64,000 nucleotides of DNA from assembly GCF_002251945.1 (NCBI RefSeq), contig NZ_NDHW01000188.1, forward strand, positions 1 through 64,000, given 5' to 3'. This stretch comes from Pseudanabaena sp. SR411. GTDB lineage: Bacteria > Cyanobacteriota > Cyanobacteriia > Pseudanabaenales > Pseudanabaenaceae. The notes below the pieces were generated by a model that did not search any database, had not been told where the DNA came from, and saw only the letters and a list, made by a program, of their open reading frames with translations. The translations under genes and the position numbers were made by a program. Positions 48,217 to 57,135 of the stretch are shown one piece after another; positions within the stretch are counted from its first letter, which is position 1; each line of letters begins with the position of its first letter.

Positions 48217-49563
48217 ATGAACATTGACCCCAACGAAAAAGTTCGCCAACAATTTGATTTGATGCCTTATCCGAATTTGCCCGCAAATCAAACTGGCGGT
48301 GATGGCGATCGCGGTTTAATTTTGCATTCTTTTGCTTCTGCTTGGTATGCCAAAACTCAACGGGTAGGCGATCGCCAAGATCTGACTATTTTAGATGTCG
48401 GATGTGGTTCAGGGGTAACCACTTTGGCTCTTGCGATGGCAAACCCCAATGCAAAAATTGTGGGAATTGATCTTTCTGAAGCTTCTTTAAGCTTGGCAAG
48501 AGATCGCCTGAACTATCACGGGTTTCCCAAGACTGAATTTCATAAATTGCCAATCGAAGAACTTCCAAACCTAAAAGATAAACAGGGTCTACAGTTCGAC
48601 TATATTAACTGCGAAGATACGCTTTATCTTTTGAATGATCCAGTACTTGGTTTGAAAGTCATGGGATCTGTGCTTGCTCCTGAAGGTTTGTTACGAGTCA
48701 ATGTACATAGTCTTTATCAACGCACTGATTTCTTTCGCGCTCAAGCATTTTCCCGATTGTTAGGATTCCTTGATCGCAATCCCACTGAGGACGAATATCA
48801 ACAGATTTACGCAATTATGGAAGCATTAGGAGATGGAACCTTACTCAAAGCTAACACTTGGACACCATCTGATAAGTCTTTTGGATTTTTTTTGATGAAC
48901 TATGTTATTCAAGAAGATAAGGGCTTTACGATTCCTGAAGTCTTTCAGATGCTGAGAGGCTCAAACTTAGAATTTGTCAGTATGATCAATCCTGCGGACT
49001 GGCGATTGCCAAATCTATTTCCTGAGCATATTCCAAATGGATTTGTTGAATTTTTAGATCATGCGACACCTGAACAAAATCTTCATGCCTATGAACTGCT
49101 ACATCCTGTAAACCGTTTGCTTGATATTTGGTGTGGACATTCAGGACGTTCTGCTTATACAGAAATCAGTCAATGGACAGAAACAATGTGGGAGTCAGCA
49201 ACAGTCCATTTACATCCTGCTTTGCGAACGGAAGCATTTTTTCAGATCCTCGATCAGGCAATCGCTCAACTTCGACCTGACTCTAATATTCAAAAATTAC
49301 ATAATTCTAAGCTTGACTCACTTACAGTGACTCTATGTCTGCGATTTCTCTGGAAACGTGAGTGTAAATTCTCAGAGCTTGTCACCTATTGGAGTATACA
49401 TAAACCGAGACTAGAAGCCTATCGTAAGGTTTCGACAACTATTGTTAGTGAAAGGGTTACACCTACAGGTAAGCTCAGCGATCGCCAAGCGAGTGACGAA
49501 TTGAGATTTTTACTGGGTGAACTAGTTATAGATCAACTTGTGATGATCGAAAAGGATATTTAA
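48217..49563 (+). CDS. Class I SAM-dependent methyltransferase with C-terminal extension
   Basis: 448 residues from ATG 48217; an upstream TTG at 48193 is less likely. The N-terminal phrase VRQQFDLMPYPNLPANQ is often seen in cyanobacterial methyltransferases. SAM motif I is LDVGCGSG (59-66), followed by VGIDLSEASLSLAR and YINCEDTLYLLNDP. The last 200 residues are helical and have no recognised domain. The substrate is unknown; position after the glycosylation genes suggests an envelope or glycan target. It is divergent from the FAD-GtrA gene. Confidence 0.85.
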   Translation: MNIDPNEKVRQQFDLMPYPNLPANQTGGDGDRGLILHSFASAWYAKTQRVGDRQDLTILDVGCGSGVTTLALAMANPNAKIVGIDLSEASLSLARDRLNYHGFPKTEFHKLPIEELPNLKDKQGLQFDYINCEDTLYLLNDPVLGLKVMGSVLAPEGLLRVNVHSLYQRTDFFRAQAFSRLLGFLDRNPTEDEYQQIYAIMEALGDGTLLKANTWTPSDKSFGFFLMNYVIQEDKGFTIPEVFQMLRGSNLEFVSMINPADWRLPNLFPEHIPNGFVEFLDHATPEQNLHAYELLHPVNRLLDIWCGHSGRSAYTEISQWTETMWESATVHLHPALRTEAFFQILDQAIAQLRPDSNIQKLHNSKLDSLTVTLCLRFLWKRECKFSELVTYWSIHKPRLEAYRKVSTTIVSERVTPTGKLSDRQASDELRFLLGELVIDQLVMIEKDI

Positions 49564-49591
49564 CGCATAGCTTGATTTTGAAGCCCATGTA

Positions 49592-49694
49592 ATACCAATT
49601 CACGAAAGTGTGGCAACAGTTTTGTGAATTAAAAACCAAACCCAGTAAGGGTTTTAAAAACACAAAATGGCTACGCCATTTTGTGTTTTGGTAT
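49592..49694. repeat. 103-bp two-hairpin element, copy 2
   Basis: Same boundaries (ATACCAA to TTGGTAT) and the same 103-bp length as the copy at 6187, with about six substitutions. Its last T is the first base of the TTA (reverse of TAA) stop codon of the next gene. Flanking GTA and TAC extend the terminal complementarity to TGTAATACCAA. Confidence 0.85.
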
Positions 49695-50302
49695 TACAAA
49701 AAATTGGTGGGCTTTGGCAGATAGAAAATTACTCTGATCGCAAACCCGATCACCAAACTACTACCAGTCAAAATGCCAAGGAGAATAAAATTTTCTTTGG
49801 TTGATAATTCGAGATACTCGATTTGTTTGCCGATTAGGGTTACCGCTGCGGCTATTATCCCAATCGTTAAACTCGCTAACCAACTTAAAGGAATTTGAAA
49901 TGTGGCAATAGTGAGCGCGATCATTAGGGCAATTGTGAGTGCTGTAGCGATCAGATCGATAATGCTGAGTTTTTTATTGGGTGCAGGATTATAACGGATA
50001 TCTTGAAAACCAATCCAATAAAGAAATAAGCAGATAGCAGCCCCTATTAGGCTTTCATTTAGATTGGCATTAATATAAATTGTGATGATTGCAGCGATCG
50101 CGGCGATTAAACCGCCTAAGCTGCGAGGCATCGCAAATATGCCACTAGCAGCTAACAAAAATAATAAACCTGCTGCCCAATAACTCTGTTCTAGCCAAAA
50201 CAAGCATATATAGCTGCCTAGATATCCATAGGCGATCGCGATCGCGGTTAGAGAAATTAGCAAACGATACCCAATCTCAAGTCTACCGATTTTGAGCGCC
50301 AT
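49694..50302 (-). CDS. Polytopic membrane protein of unknown function
   Basis: 202 residues with about six or seven transmembrane spans filling nearly the whole length (ISLTAIAIAYGYLGSYICLF, SLGGLIAAIAAIITIYINA, IIDLIATALTIALMIALTIA). No catalytic motif or named family is recognised. The stop codon shares its first base with the end of the 103-bp repeat, so the repeat may have set the 3' end. It lies downstream of the DUF58 gene on the same strand, separated by a long hairpin. Confidence 0.65.
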   Translation of the reverse strand: MALKIGRLEIGYRLLISLTAIAIAYGYLGSYICLFWLEQSYWAAGLLFLLAASGIFAMPRSLGGLIAAIAAIITIYINANLNESLIGAAICLFLYWIGFQDIRYNPAPNKKLSIIDLIATALTIALMIALTIATFQIPLSWLASLTIGIIAAAVTLIGKQIEYLELSTKENFILLGILTGSSLVIGFAIRVIFYLPKPTNFL

Positions 50303-50370
50303 GACATACCACCAGTTTTTAGTCGATGCGAACGTGGAAATCGCGATATTTCAGCAATTGGCTATTTAGG

Positions 50371-50433
50371 AACCCAGAATAGATTTTGTAAAAGTAGTGC
50401 TTTGCACTACTTTTACAAAATCTATTCTGGGTT
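50371..50433. repeat. Perfect hairpin, 30-bp stem, TTT loop
   Basis: Arms 50371-50400 and 50404-50433 are exact complements (outer AACCCAGAAT). It lies between the DUF58 stop and the start of the next gene on the same strand. Confidence 0.85.
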
Positions 50434-50493
50434 TTATTTAGGCGCAAAGCGTTGTAACGCGATATCAAAAAAGTATAGCAATCGTCAGTTCGC

Positions 50494-51741
50494 TTAAAGC
50501 GTTAGATAACCTTGAAGTTGCGATCGCAAAGATTTGTAACTTGTATCTTCAGCATCTAGCATTGTTTCAATCGTTAAACCAAGCGATCGCTGATTGGGAA
50601 CCGATACTTTTGATGATTGTCCTAATGATTGCCATAGTAACCATCGACTACCAGAGGGCAAATAGGCAATGCTATCGCTACGATGGGATATCCAGACCAC
50701 GGGCAAATCAGGCAAGTCCTTGAGCAGATCGGCGGAACTCGTTGCCATATTTACGGCGGCTAAAGTTTCTAATACAGCGCGATCGCTCTGGACGATACCT
50801 GTATCATTTGTCCAAAGTCTGACACTTAGTTTTGATTTTTGAGCATAGAAATAGAGCGAAGCCGCCGCTACTACTGCTTCTTCAAAGGCTTGAGCCTCCC
50901 ATCCTGCGGAATTATCAAGGGCGATCGCTACTTCTTGCCCGCCAATCGTGACTTCCAGTTCGCGCACCCGCAATTCGCCAAACTTGGCACTAGTGCGCCA
51001 ATGGATTAATCGGGTTGGATCACCCCAGCGATAGGGACGCAAAGTCTTCGTTAAACCTTCGGTAGCATTGCTGTAATTATGGTCATCGCTATATTGGCGC
51101 GGATTCGTATCACTTCCCAATTGATCAACCAAAGGACAGCGATCGAGGGGTAGCACCGTTGGATAAACGATCGCCTTGTTTCCCGATGGACAAGCGCGAC
51201 GACTGCGGAACAATCCTAATGGACTGGAGGTGGCAATTTCTGTAGATCGAAACCAAAATACGCCACGCTTAGTAGTTTTTGCCTCATAGTTCCAGTGATA
51301 TTCCTGAAGCGGGGCAATCAACTCAATTACTACGTCTTGTTGCAAAATATTTGAGAGATTTTCTGGCAAAATATCACGGACTTCTAGCAATCTTTTTTCA
51401 GTTCGTCCTGTATTTTGAATCGTCAAATCCACCCATAGATCATCCCCCACACTGACTGGATCAATCGGCGATCGCACCACCACCATTTCTGCCAATAGGC
51501 GCTTGGGCATAACTGCCCCTACAATTAAGAGAGCTAAACTTACGCCACTAATTACATAGAGCCACCCCGCAAGGGTATTGGTCGCCGCCATAAAGAAAAA
51601 TAATGTTAAAGCAGTAAACATTCCCCCAATAAACTCTGGTGTCGCAAATCGCCATTCTAACCATTTAAAAAAGCGTTTAATCTTAGATATTTTTTTCGGT
51701 TTAGAACTACGCTGTGGGCGATCGCTTTGGCTATTTGACAT
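50494..51741 (-). CDS. DUF58-domain protein
   Basis: 415 residues from the ATG at 51739-51741 (MSNSQSDRPQ); a TTG at 51792 is in frame but unlikely. Two transmembrane helices near the N-terminus (GMFTALTLFFFMAATN; LYVISGVSLALLIVGAVMP) precede a CARDB-like region and the DUF58 core LRPYRWGDPTRLIHWRTSAK with the conserved Tyr-Arg-x-Gly-Asp. A vWA-like fold follows (VAIALDNSAGWEAQAFEEAV). DUF58 proteins usually pair with MoxR ATPases and transglutaminase-like proteins; none is adjacent, so the partners would be elsewhere. Confidence 0.9.
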   Translation of the reverse strand: MSNSQSDRPQRSSKPKKISKIKRFFKWLEWRFATPEFIGGMFTALTLFFFMAATNTLAGWLYVISGVSLALLIVGAVMPKRLLAEMVVVRSPIDPVSVGDDLWVDLTIQNTGRTEKRLLEVRDILPENLSNILQQDVVIELIAPLQEYHWNYEAKTTKRGVFWFRSTEIATSSPLGLFRSRRACPSGNKAIVYPTVLPLDRCPLVDQLGSDTNPRQYSDDHNYSNATEGLTKTLRPYRWGDPTRLIHWRTSAKFGELRVRELEVTIGGQEVAIALDNSAGWEAQAFEEAVVAAASLYFYAQKSKLSVRLWTNDTGIVQSDRAVLETLAAVNMATSSADLLKDLPDLPVVWISHRSDSIAYLPSGSRWLLWQSLGQSSKVSVPNQRSLGLTIETMLDAEDTSYKSLRSQLQGYLTL

Positions 51742-51817
51742 ATGGTTTTTGTTGTATTCTAGCGCAGGAGCAGCATGATCAAAATCGATCAAGTAATACC
51801 AATATTAATTACAAACC

Positions 51818-51864
51818 CAACCCCGAAAAGTTGCGCCCCACAGGGGCACAACTTTTCGGGGTTG
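51818..51864. repeat. Hairpin, 22-bp stem with one mismatch
   Basis: Arms 51818-51839 and 51843-51864 with loop ACA; one internal mismatch (CGC against CAC). It lies between the ECF-like gene's stop and the DUF58 start on the same strand. Confidence 0.8.
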
Positions 51865-51887
51865 GATAATTTATTTTGCACAAGTAC

Positions 51888-52676
51888 TTAATAAATTGAT
51901 TCCTTCGGTTTCACCAGATTAATCGCTCTTAATCCCGAAATCACCCCCGTACCAATCACTGCACCAGATAGTCCACGCATGGCATTTTCGACAGGAATAA
52001 TCGGAATTAACATCTTCCAAATTGGTTCTGGCCAGTTAAATAGATAGTAAGTAAATGGAACTTGACTTAGATGCGCTAGTCCGCAAATTGTCCAAGTACC
52101 GCAAAAAATACCGATCGCTACTTTCACAAAATTACTACTGCCAATTAGTTTTGTGAATAATATTCGAGTTGGTAACAAAAATAGCAATACTGCCGACCAG
52201 TCGATAAAGGCTCCTGCAATAAAGGTATCTACAGGAATGCCATTACGGGCGATCGCTAAATAAGCATAAACGGCAAGTTCGCTCACAAACAGAACCGTTA
52301 AACCCAAATACCAATATTTACGCTTTTGTCCAATCACCATTGCTCCCGCCGCAAAGCTAGCGATCACGGCTCCCCAAATGGCGATCGCGGGAACTCCTGC
52401 GGTGTAAGGAGCAAGAAAGACTCCAATTAACGTACCGATCCCACTGGCTAAGGCTCCTGCTAAGGGTCCAAGCAACCAACCGAGCAGAGGATAAATGCTT
52501 TGACTTAATGGGATACCTTTGCCTGAGCCAAGCACGATTGAAAAGGGAATAAATGCTAAAACAGTGACCACAGCAGCGAGGACGATAATATAGGCGATCG
52601 GAGTGCCGTCGATTGCTGCCCCACCCATTGTTTTTACTTCACGTTCTAGACCTTCAGGGATTTTATTTTCGGTCAT
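51888..52676 (-). CDS. ECF transporter S-component-like membrane protein
   Basis: 262 residues with six or so transmembrane spans. The phrase IYPLLGWLLGPLAGALASGIGTLIG resembles substrate-binding S components of energy-coupling-factor transporters, which bind a vitamin or cofactor precursor in the membrane; the substrate cannot be read from sequence. Other spans include AYIIVLAAVVTVLAFIPFS and GLSGAVIGTGVISGLRAIN. No energising ATPase (EcfA) or T component is adjacent. An alternative is a general cyanobacterial permease-like protein. It is divergent from phnD. Confidence 0.5.
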   Translation of the reverse strand: MTENKIPEGLEREVKTMGGAAIDGTPIAYIIVLAAVVTVLAFIPFSIVLGSGKGIPLSQSIYPLLGWLLGPLAGALASGIGTLIGVFLAPYTAGVPAIAIWGAVIASFAAGAMVIGQKRKYWYLGLTVLFVSELAVYAYLAIARNGIPVDTFIAGAFIDWSAVLLFLLPTRILFTKLIGSSNFVKVAIGIFCGTWTICGLAHLSQVPFTYYLFNWPEPIWKMLIPIIPVENAMRGLSGAVIGTGVISGLRAINLVKPKESIY

Positions 52677-52798
52677 GGTGATTTCGGCAAGCTTAATGTT
52701 AGCGATCTTTTTAGCATTTACAGCGCGTTGCGCTGTAGTTTTTATCTTATCGCAAGTTAGAGAGGGTGCTTGACGTTATCGCCATGCAAGTTTTGCTT

Positions 52799-52849
52799 AA
52801 CCGAAAAGAGTAATAACGGCGCTTCGCGCCGTTATTACTCTTTTCGGTT
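52799..52849. repeat. Type A-like hairpin, 24-bp perfect stem
   Basis: Arms 52799-52822 and 52826-52849 pair around TTC with the GGCGCTTCGCGCC core. GCAAGTTTTGCTTA just left matches the type A left arm. It sits between the divergent starts of the ECF-like gene and phnD. The region 52677-52998 holds no gene. Confidence 0.8.
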
Positions 52850-52998
52850 TTGATTTTTTTTGAAATTGGTGAATAGGCGATCGGCAAAATAAAAAAAACT
52901 GATAAATAATTGACTTAAATTCTCAAATAGGTTTAAGCTACTTTTATTAGTTATTGCAAGTAATTCTTCTTAGTGTATTGCCCGTTTTCAAAAAATCG

Positions 52999-54018
52999 AT
53001 GAAAAAAATTTCGTGTTTACCTGTTAATTTTGCTGTAGTCGCAGGGTTAATATCTTTAATCGGCTTAACTGCTTGTACAGAAAATAGTCCGCAGCCTCCA
53101 TCTCAGCCTAATGCAGCTCAGACATCTGCCCCAGCTACAGCACCAGCCAAAGAAACTAAAGCGACTCCCACTGAAGCTGCACAGGCTCCGCTTAAGGAAC
53201 TAACGATCGCCTTTGCAACTCGTCGTGACACTACAGATTTACAGACTAAAGTTGATAAGGTTTCGGCAATTTTATCCAAAGAGATGGGTATCCCAGTGAA
53301 GGGGATCATCGCTGATGAAACAGCCTCTGTCGAAGCACTCAAAGCTGATCGCGCCAATGTCGCCTTCGTCAGTGGTCGCGCTGCCCTCAAAGCAGAACTA
53401 CTATCGGGCGCAAAAATGTACTTAGCTGAGGTGCGGGCTGACTATTCGGGTGGCAAAACCTATAACTCGATCTTTGTCGTGCCAGTAGATAGTCCGTTAA
53501 AAACCTTGGCAGATCCTACCCAAACTCTTGAACAGTTGCGTGGTAAACGCATGGCTTTCACATCGCGTTCCTCTGGTTCTGGGTTTATCTTTCCTGTCAG
53601 CGAATTGGTGGGGCTGAAGTTTGTGGATGGACCCGATCGCTTAGAGCAGTTTTTCGGCAAAGTTACCTATGGGGACGGCTATAGCAGCGCATTACAAGCC
53701 TTACTGCGGGAGCAAGCCGATGTAGCTGTAGTTTCTGAGTATGCGTTACTGCCACCTTGGATCACCGAGGAAGAGGGCAAAAAATTACGGGTACTGCACC
53801 CAGTGCCTAATGTGCCTGCTCATGGCATTTCCATTGATGATAGTGTGCCTGCGGATCAACGCGAAAAGTTGATTAATGCTTTTTTGAAGCTGAATGAACC
53901 AGAGAATAAAGAGTTATTCCGCAGTCTCTATAACTCAACCGAGTTAGTCAAAGTTGATCACGAGCAACATTTGGCAACCATGCGGACAGCGATCGCAAGG
54001 GCTGGACTCAAACCATAA
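52999..54018 (+). CDS. phnD: PhnD-like phosphate/phosphite/phosphonate-binding lipoprotein
   Basis: 339 residues from ATG 52999 (MKKISCLPVN); an upstream TTG at 52954 is rejected because the signal peptide begins here. The lipobox is LTAC with Cys26, so it is a lipoprotein. A Pro/Ala/Thr-rich linker precedes the PhnD fold (ELTIAFATRRDTTDLQTKV; MAFTSRSSGSGFIFPVSEL). It delivers an oxyanion to the PhnCE permease encoded next. The ligand may be phosphonate, phosphite or related; no phosphonate-degrading genes are in the window. Confidence 0.88.
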   Translation: MKKISCLPVNFAVVAGLISLIGLTACTENSPQPPSQPNAAQTSAPATAPAKETKATPTEAAQAPLKELTIAFATRRDTTDLQTKVDKVSAILSKEMGIPVKGIIADETASVEALKADRANVAFVSGRAALKAELLSGAKMYLAEVRADYSGGKTYNSIFVVPVDSPLKTLADPTQTLEQLRGKRMAFTSRSSGSGFIFPVSELVGLKFVDGPDRLEQFFGKVTYGDGYSSALQALLREQADVAVVSEYALLPPWITEEEGKKLRVLHPVPNVPAHGISIDDSVPADQREKLINAFLKLNEPENKELFRSLYNSTELVKVDHEQHLATMRTAIARAGLKP

Positions 54019-54019
54019 C

Positions 54020-54054
54020 CTATTGGTTGCCTAGCAAAGCTAGGCAACCAATAG
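54020..54054. repeat. Perfect hairpin, 16-bp stem, AAA loop, between phnD and phnC
   Basis: Arms 54020-54035 and 54039-54054 are exact complements, starting 2 bp after the phnD stop. Such intercistronic hairpins often lower expression of the downstream ABC genes relative to the binding protein. Confidence 0.8.
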
Positions 54055-54087
54055 ATATTTGACTTCAATAATTAGAATTTTAAAATT

Positions 54088-54867
54088 ATGGAACCTCTAT
54101 CAGAAAACAATTCACCTGCAATCGCTTGTCATAATGTTCGCACTGCTTATCAATCCACTTTAAAGCGTCCCATCTTGAATGGAATTGACTTGCAAATCAA
54201 TCATGGTGAGTTTGTGGCTCTGCTGGGACTAAACGGCGCAGGGAAATCAACACTTTTGCGATCGCTGGTGGGATTAGTTCCTGTCAGTCAAGGCGAAATT
54301 CAGATCTGTGGGACGACCGTTCAGCCCAAACTAGTTGATGAAGTTCGTAAAAATGTGGGTTTTCTCGTACAAGGAGGCGGCTTAGTCGATCAACTATCTT
54401 GCTTAGATAATGTCCTGTGTGGATGTCTAGGAGATCTGAATACATGGCAAAGCTTGTGGGGATTTCCTAAACGCGATCGCCGTGTAGCGATGCAGTTACT
54501 CCAAAAAATGGGTTTGCAAGAACAGATTTATCAAAAGGCAAGACAACTCAGTGGTGGTCAGCGTCAACGGGTAGCGATCGCCCGTACTTTGATCCAGTCA
54601 CCTCATATTTTGTTAGCTGATGAACCCACTACAGGATTGGATGTGTCAGGCATTAATCAAGTGATGAGTAGCCTACAGGAAATGAATCGCAAAGGGTTAA
54701 CAGTTGTGGTCGTGCTACACGATCTCGCCCTTGCCGCTCAGTACGCACAGCGAGCGATCGTTCTGCAAGAAGGGCAGGTCTGGTATGATGGGGACTGTCA
54801 AAATATGGACAGACAATTTGCCAAGTTGCAAAATCTCTCCCTAGTTCAGTCCGTTAACGCCGCATAA
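54088..54867 (+). CDS. phnC: PhnC-like ABC transporter ATPase
   Basis: 259 residues. Walker A is GLNGAGKST (47-55), the signature is LSGGQRQRVAIA, Walker B is ILLADEPTTGLD and the switch His is in VVLHDLALA. This is the ATPase of the PhnD-C-E importer. It overlaps phnE by one base (TAATG), implying coupled translation. All catalytic motifs are intact. Confidence 0.93.
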   Translation: MEPLSENNSPAIACHNVRTAYQSTLKRPILNGIDLQINHGEFVALLGLNGAGKSTLLRSLVGLVPVSQGEIQICGTTVQPKLVDEVRKNVGFLVQGGGLVDQLSCLDNVLCGCLGDLNTWQSLWGFPKRDRRVAMQLLQKMGLQEQIYQKARQLSGGQRQRVAIARTLIQSPHILLADEPTTGLDVSGINQVMSSLQEMNRKGLTVVVVLHDLALAAQYAQRAIVLQEGQVWYDGDCQNMDRQFAKLQNLSLVQSVNAA

Positions 54868-55670
54868 TGAAACTTCTTGATCGAATTCGTCCCTATACCT
54901 CTAACCGCTACAATGTCTGGGCATTCAGAGTTTTAGTTATTATCGGTCTAGGTTGGGCGTATATTTGGTCATTACAAGGTCTAAAAATTGATCCCAAGTT
55001 AATCCAAACCAGTCTGCCTTACATGACAGATTTTCTGTCGCGACTTTGGCCGCCTGATTTGAGCATTTTAGATGTGGCGATCAAGGCTTTGATTGAGACT
55101 GTGCAGATGTCCCTTTGGGGAACGACGATTGGGGCGATCCTCTCAATTCCACTAGCCCTATTGTCAGCACAAAATCTTTCACCATTGTGGTTACGCTGGA
55201 TCGCGAATCTGCTCCAAAATACTGTACGTTCAGTTCCATCGATTATCTTAGGTTTGTTTTTTGTGGCGGCGACAGGTTTAGGTGCGCCTGCGGGAACTTT
55301 GGCTTTGGGAATATACACAATTGGTTATTTAGCTAAGTTCTATCAAGAAGCGATCGAGTCTGTAGATAAGCGATCGCTGGAGTCTTTGCAAGTTGGTCGC
55401 GCCTCTTGGTGGCAGATTGCTCAATATGGGATTATGCCGCAGGTTTTGCCACTATGTCTCGGCTATACGTTCTATATGTTTGAGTACAATATCCGTGCTG
55501 CATCCGTTTTAGGCGTAGTCGGTGCAGGGGGAATTGGTTTCGAGTTAGTGAGTTATATTCGCGGGTTTGAATATAACAAAGCAATGACCATGATGTTGGT
55601 GTTGCTGGTAGTTGTGACTAGTATCGATGTCATCAGCAGTCAATTAAGGAATAAGTTCAAATCTGATTAA
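54867..55670 (+). CDS. phnE: PhnE-like ABC transporter permease
   Basis: 267 residues with about five or six transmembrane spans. The EAA-type coupling loop is EAIESVDKRSLESLQVGRAS followed by QYGIMPQVLP. VLGVVGAGGIGFELVSYIRG is typical of PhnE permeases. It completes the phnD-phnC-phnE operon and pairs with PhnC to pass the bound oxyanion across the inner membrane. Only one permease gene is present, so the channel is expected to be a homodimer. Confidence 0.92.
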   Translation: MKLLDRIRPYTSNRYNVWAFRVLVIIGLGWAYIWSLQGLKIDPKLIQTSLPYMTDFLSRLWPPDLSILDVAIKALIETVQMSLWGTTIGAILSIPLALLSAQNLSPLWLRWIANLLQNTVRSVPSIILGLFFVAATGLGAPAGTLALGIYTIGYLAKFYQEAIESVDKRSLESLQVGRASWWQIAQYGIMPQVLPLCLGYTFYMFEYNIRAASVLGVVGAGGIGFELVSYIRGFEYNKAMTMMLVLLVVVTSIDVISSQLRNKFKSD

Positions 55671-55791
55671 AACTTAATCGCAATCGCTCTTGCTGATCAG
55701 ATGTTGATCTTACCTAGTTTTGCAAGTACCTTACAGCTTAGTCTAGGTCAGCTTTTCGACTGTCTACAAGTAAATTAGAGTTCTACGATTT

Positions 55792-55852
55792 AATAAAGAG
55801 CAAGTTTTTTGTGGCGCGGTGAAGCCGCGCCACAAAAAACTTGCTCTTTATT
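55792..55852. repeat. Perfect hairpin, 28-bp stem, reaching into the thpR stop
   Basis: Arms 55792-55819 and 55825-55852 pair exactly around TGAAG. The right arm covers the stop codon of thpR (55848-55850). It lies between the convergent phnE and thpR genes; a bidirectional terminator role is possible. Confidence 0.85.
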
Positions 55853-56387
55853 TTAATGAAAAATTCGATAGAACATTCCATTTCTGCTGATCATGGGCTA
55901 GTAGAGTCAGATTAATCACTTCAAACTCAAACTTAATCTGGCGATCTCTAAATTCTGCCCAAGCTTGTTCAAAGTTTTCAGGAGTTAAGTCGCGAAAAGC
56001 AACGGTCATATGTGGCACAAATGGTCTAGAAGCATAGGGATCGTGAATGTCTAGATTATTGGCAAGTGTTGCCGCAATATCTACATAGAGATTTGGCAAA
56101 ATTGGATTGGATACGACATTGAGATAAATAACGCGGGGTGGGAAAGCAGCAAATCCTGATAGGTTGATCGTAAAAGGCGATCGCGTTTTAGCAAATTTCT
56201 CTAGTTCTATTTGTAATTGTTCTAAGCGATCGCTTGATAATTCAAATGGAGGAATTAGGGTGATGTGAGGTGGAGCCTTGAGAGTGGCTTGAGTGCTGTA
56301 GCGATCGCGGAAATCATATTGAATTTGCCTAACTTCATCTTGCATAGAATCAGGGGGCAACAACGCGATAAAAAATCTTTGGTTCAT
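55848..56387 (-). CDS. thpR: RNA 2',3'-cyclic phosphodiesterase (2'-5' RNA ligase family)
   Basis: 179 residues, the standard length for LigT/ThpR. The two HxTx motifs of the 2H phosphoesterase superfamily are HITL (41-44) and HMTV (126-129). It acts on 2',3'-cyclic RNA ends in the cytoplasm; the physiological target is generally unknown. The last codon and stop lie inside a 28-bp hairpin arm. Divergent from the cupin gene. Confidence 0.9.
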   Translation of the reverse strand: MNQRFFIALLPPDSMQDEVRQIQYDFRDRYSTQATLKAPPHITLIPPFELSSDRLEQLQIELEKFAKTRSPFTINLSGFAAFPPRVIYLNVVSNPILPNLYVDIAATLANNLDIHDPYASRPFVPHMTVAFRDLTPENFEQAWAEFRDRQIKFEFEVINLTLLAHDQQKWNVLSNFSLK

Positions 56388-56458
56388 TACATGACATGTA
56401 ACTTTTGAGGGGATATTCTATCATTTCGCATAAAGTATCGCTAAAGTCACTTGTATTA

Positions 56459-56495
56459 GAATTGAGTGGCATCGCTTCGCGCCGCCACTCAATTC
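56459..56495. repeat. Type A-like hairpin, decayed core
   Basis: Outer arms GAATTGAGTGGC (56459-56470) and GCCACTCAATTC (56484-56495) pair; the inner ATCGCTTCGCGCC no longer does. GGTTTTATGTTCTAG to the right matches type A flanks. It lies between the divergent thpR and cupin genes, in a gap without genes (56388-56626). Confidence 0.7.
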
Positions 56496-56626
56496 TTCGG
56501 TTTTATGTTCTAGTACCGCGTCAGCTATTCCTATATGCATAAAAACTTGTATTCGTTTTCTTTGTAACAAAAATTAAAAAACTAACGATTAAGCTGAGTG
56601 TGTAGGGATATATTGCGGAGATCTCA

Positions 56627-57067
56627 ATGGCTGCTAACAAAAAAGTCGATATTCGCTATCTCACCTCGATCAAAAATGGGATGGCTGAGTTTTATACACC
56701 ACAGGCAAGTGATGAAACTATGCTTGTACAGGTTGCAGCAGGGGCGATCGATGATTTGTTTGTGCATCATTTCCAGACCGATCAGCTTTTGGTGGTGCGC
56801 GGTAGCTTTGTGTTGGTGGTACTAAGCGATCGCCAATATCAATACATTCCCTTGAGTGAGTATCGTCCTGCGGTGGTGACGATTCCGCCCAATGTGCCAC
56901 ATGCAGCGATTAATCTCAGCGATCAACCTTGTTTGATGGTGAATGCTGTTTTGCGTCATGGTGCGCCCTATGCGAAGGATTACCAACCCCGTCGAGTTCC
57001 TTTTCCCTATGATCTAGAAGTTGCTCGTAAGGCGATCTCTAATTTAGAACTTCCACTAACTGCTTAA
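56627..57067 (+). CDS. Cupin-fold (RmlC-like) protein of unknown substrate
   Basis: 146 residues. GGAG lies 6 nt upstream of the ATG. The single cupin barrel is shown by DDLFVHHFQTDQLLVVRGSF and PPNVPHAAINLSD, with His residues in the usual metal-ligand places (VHHF, PHAA). The RmlC-like fold includes sugar epimerases and dioxygenases; this one is not clearly a canonical RmlC. No partner gene is adjacent. A short direct repeat and no gene lie in the following 200 bp. Confidence 0.7.
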   Translation: MAANKKVDIRYLTSIKNGMAEFYTPQASDETMLVQVAAGAIDDLFVHHFQTDQLLVVRGSFVLVVLSDRQYQYIPLSEYRPAVVTIPPNVPHAAINLSDQPCLMVNAVLRHGAPYAKDYQPRRVPFPYDLEVARKAISNLELPLTA

Positions 57068-57080
57068 ATAAATTGCTGTT

Positions 57081-57135
57081 GACGAATATCGCGATCGGCT
57101 ATCCTATTATTCTGAGTTGATGAATATCGCGATCG
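57081..57135. repeat. Short direct repeat with GCGATCG core
   Basis: GACGAATATCGCGATCG (57081-57097) and GATGAATATCGCGATCG (57119-57135) differ by one base and lie 38 bp apart. No other feature is seen in 57068-57275. Confidence 0.6.

Noticed and set aside
51793-51817. Another copy of the 103-bp element near AATACCAATATTAATT
   Set aside because: Only the first eight or so bases match and no hairpin follows, so it may be chance.
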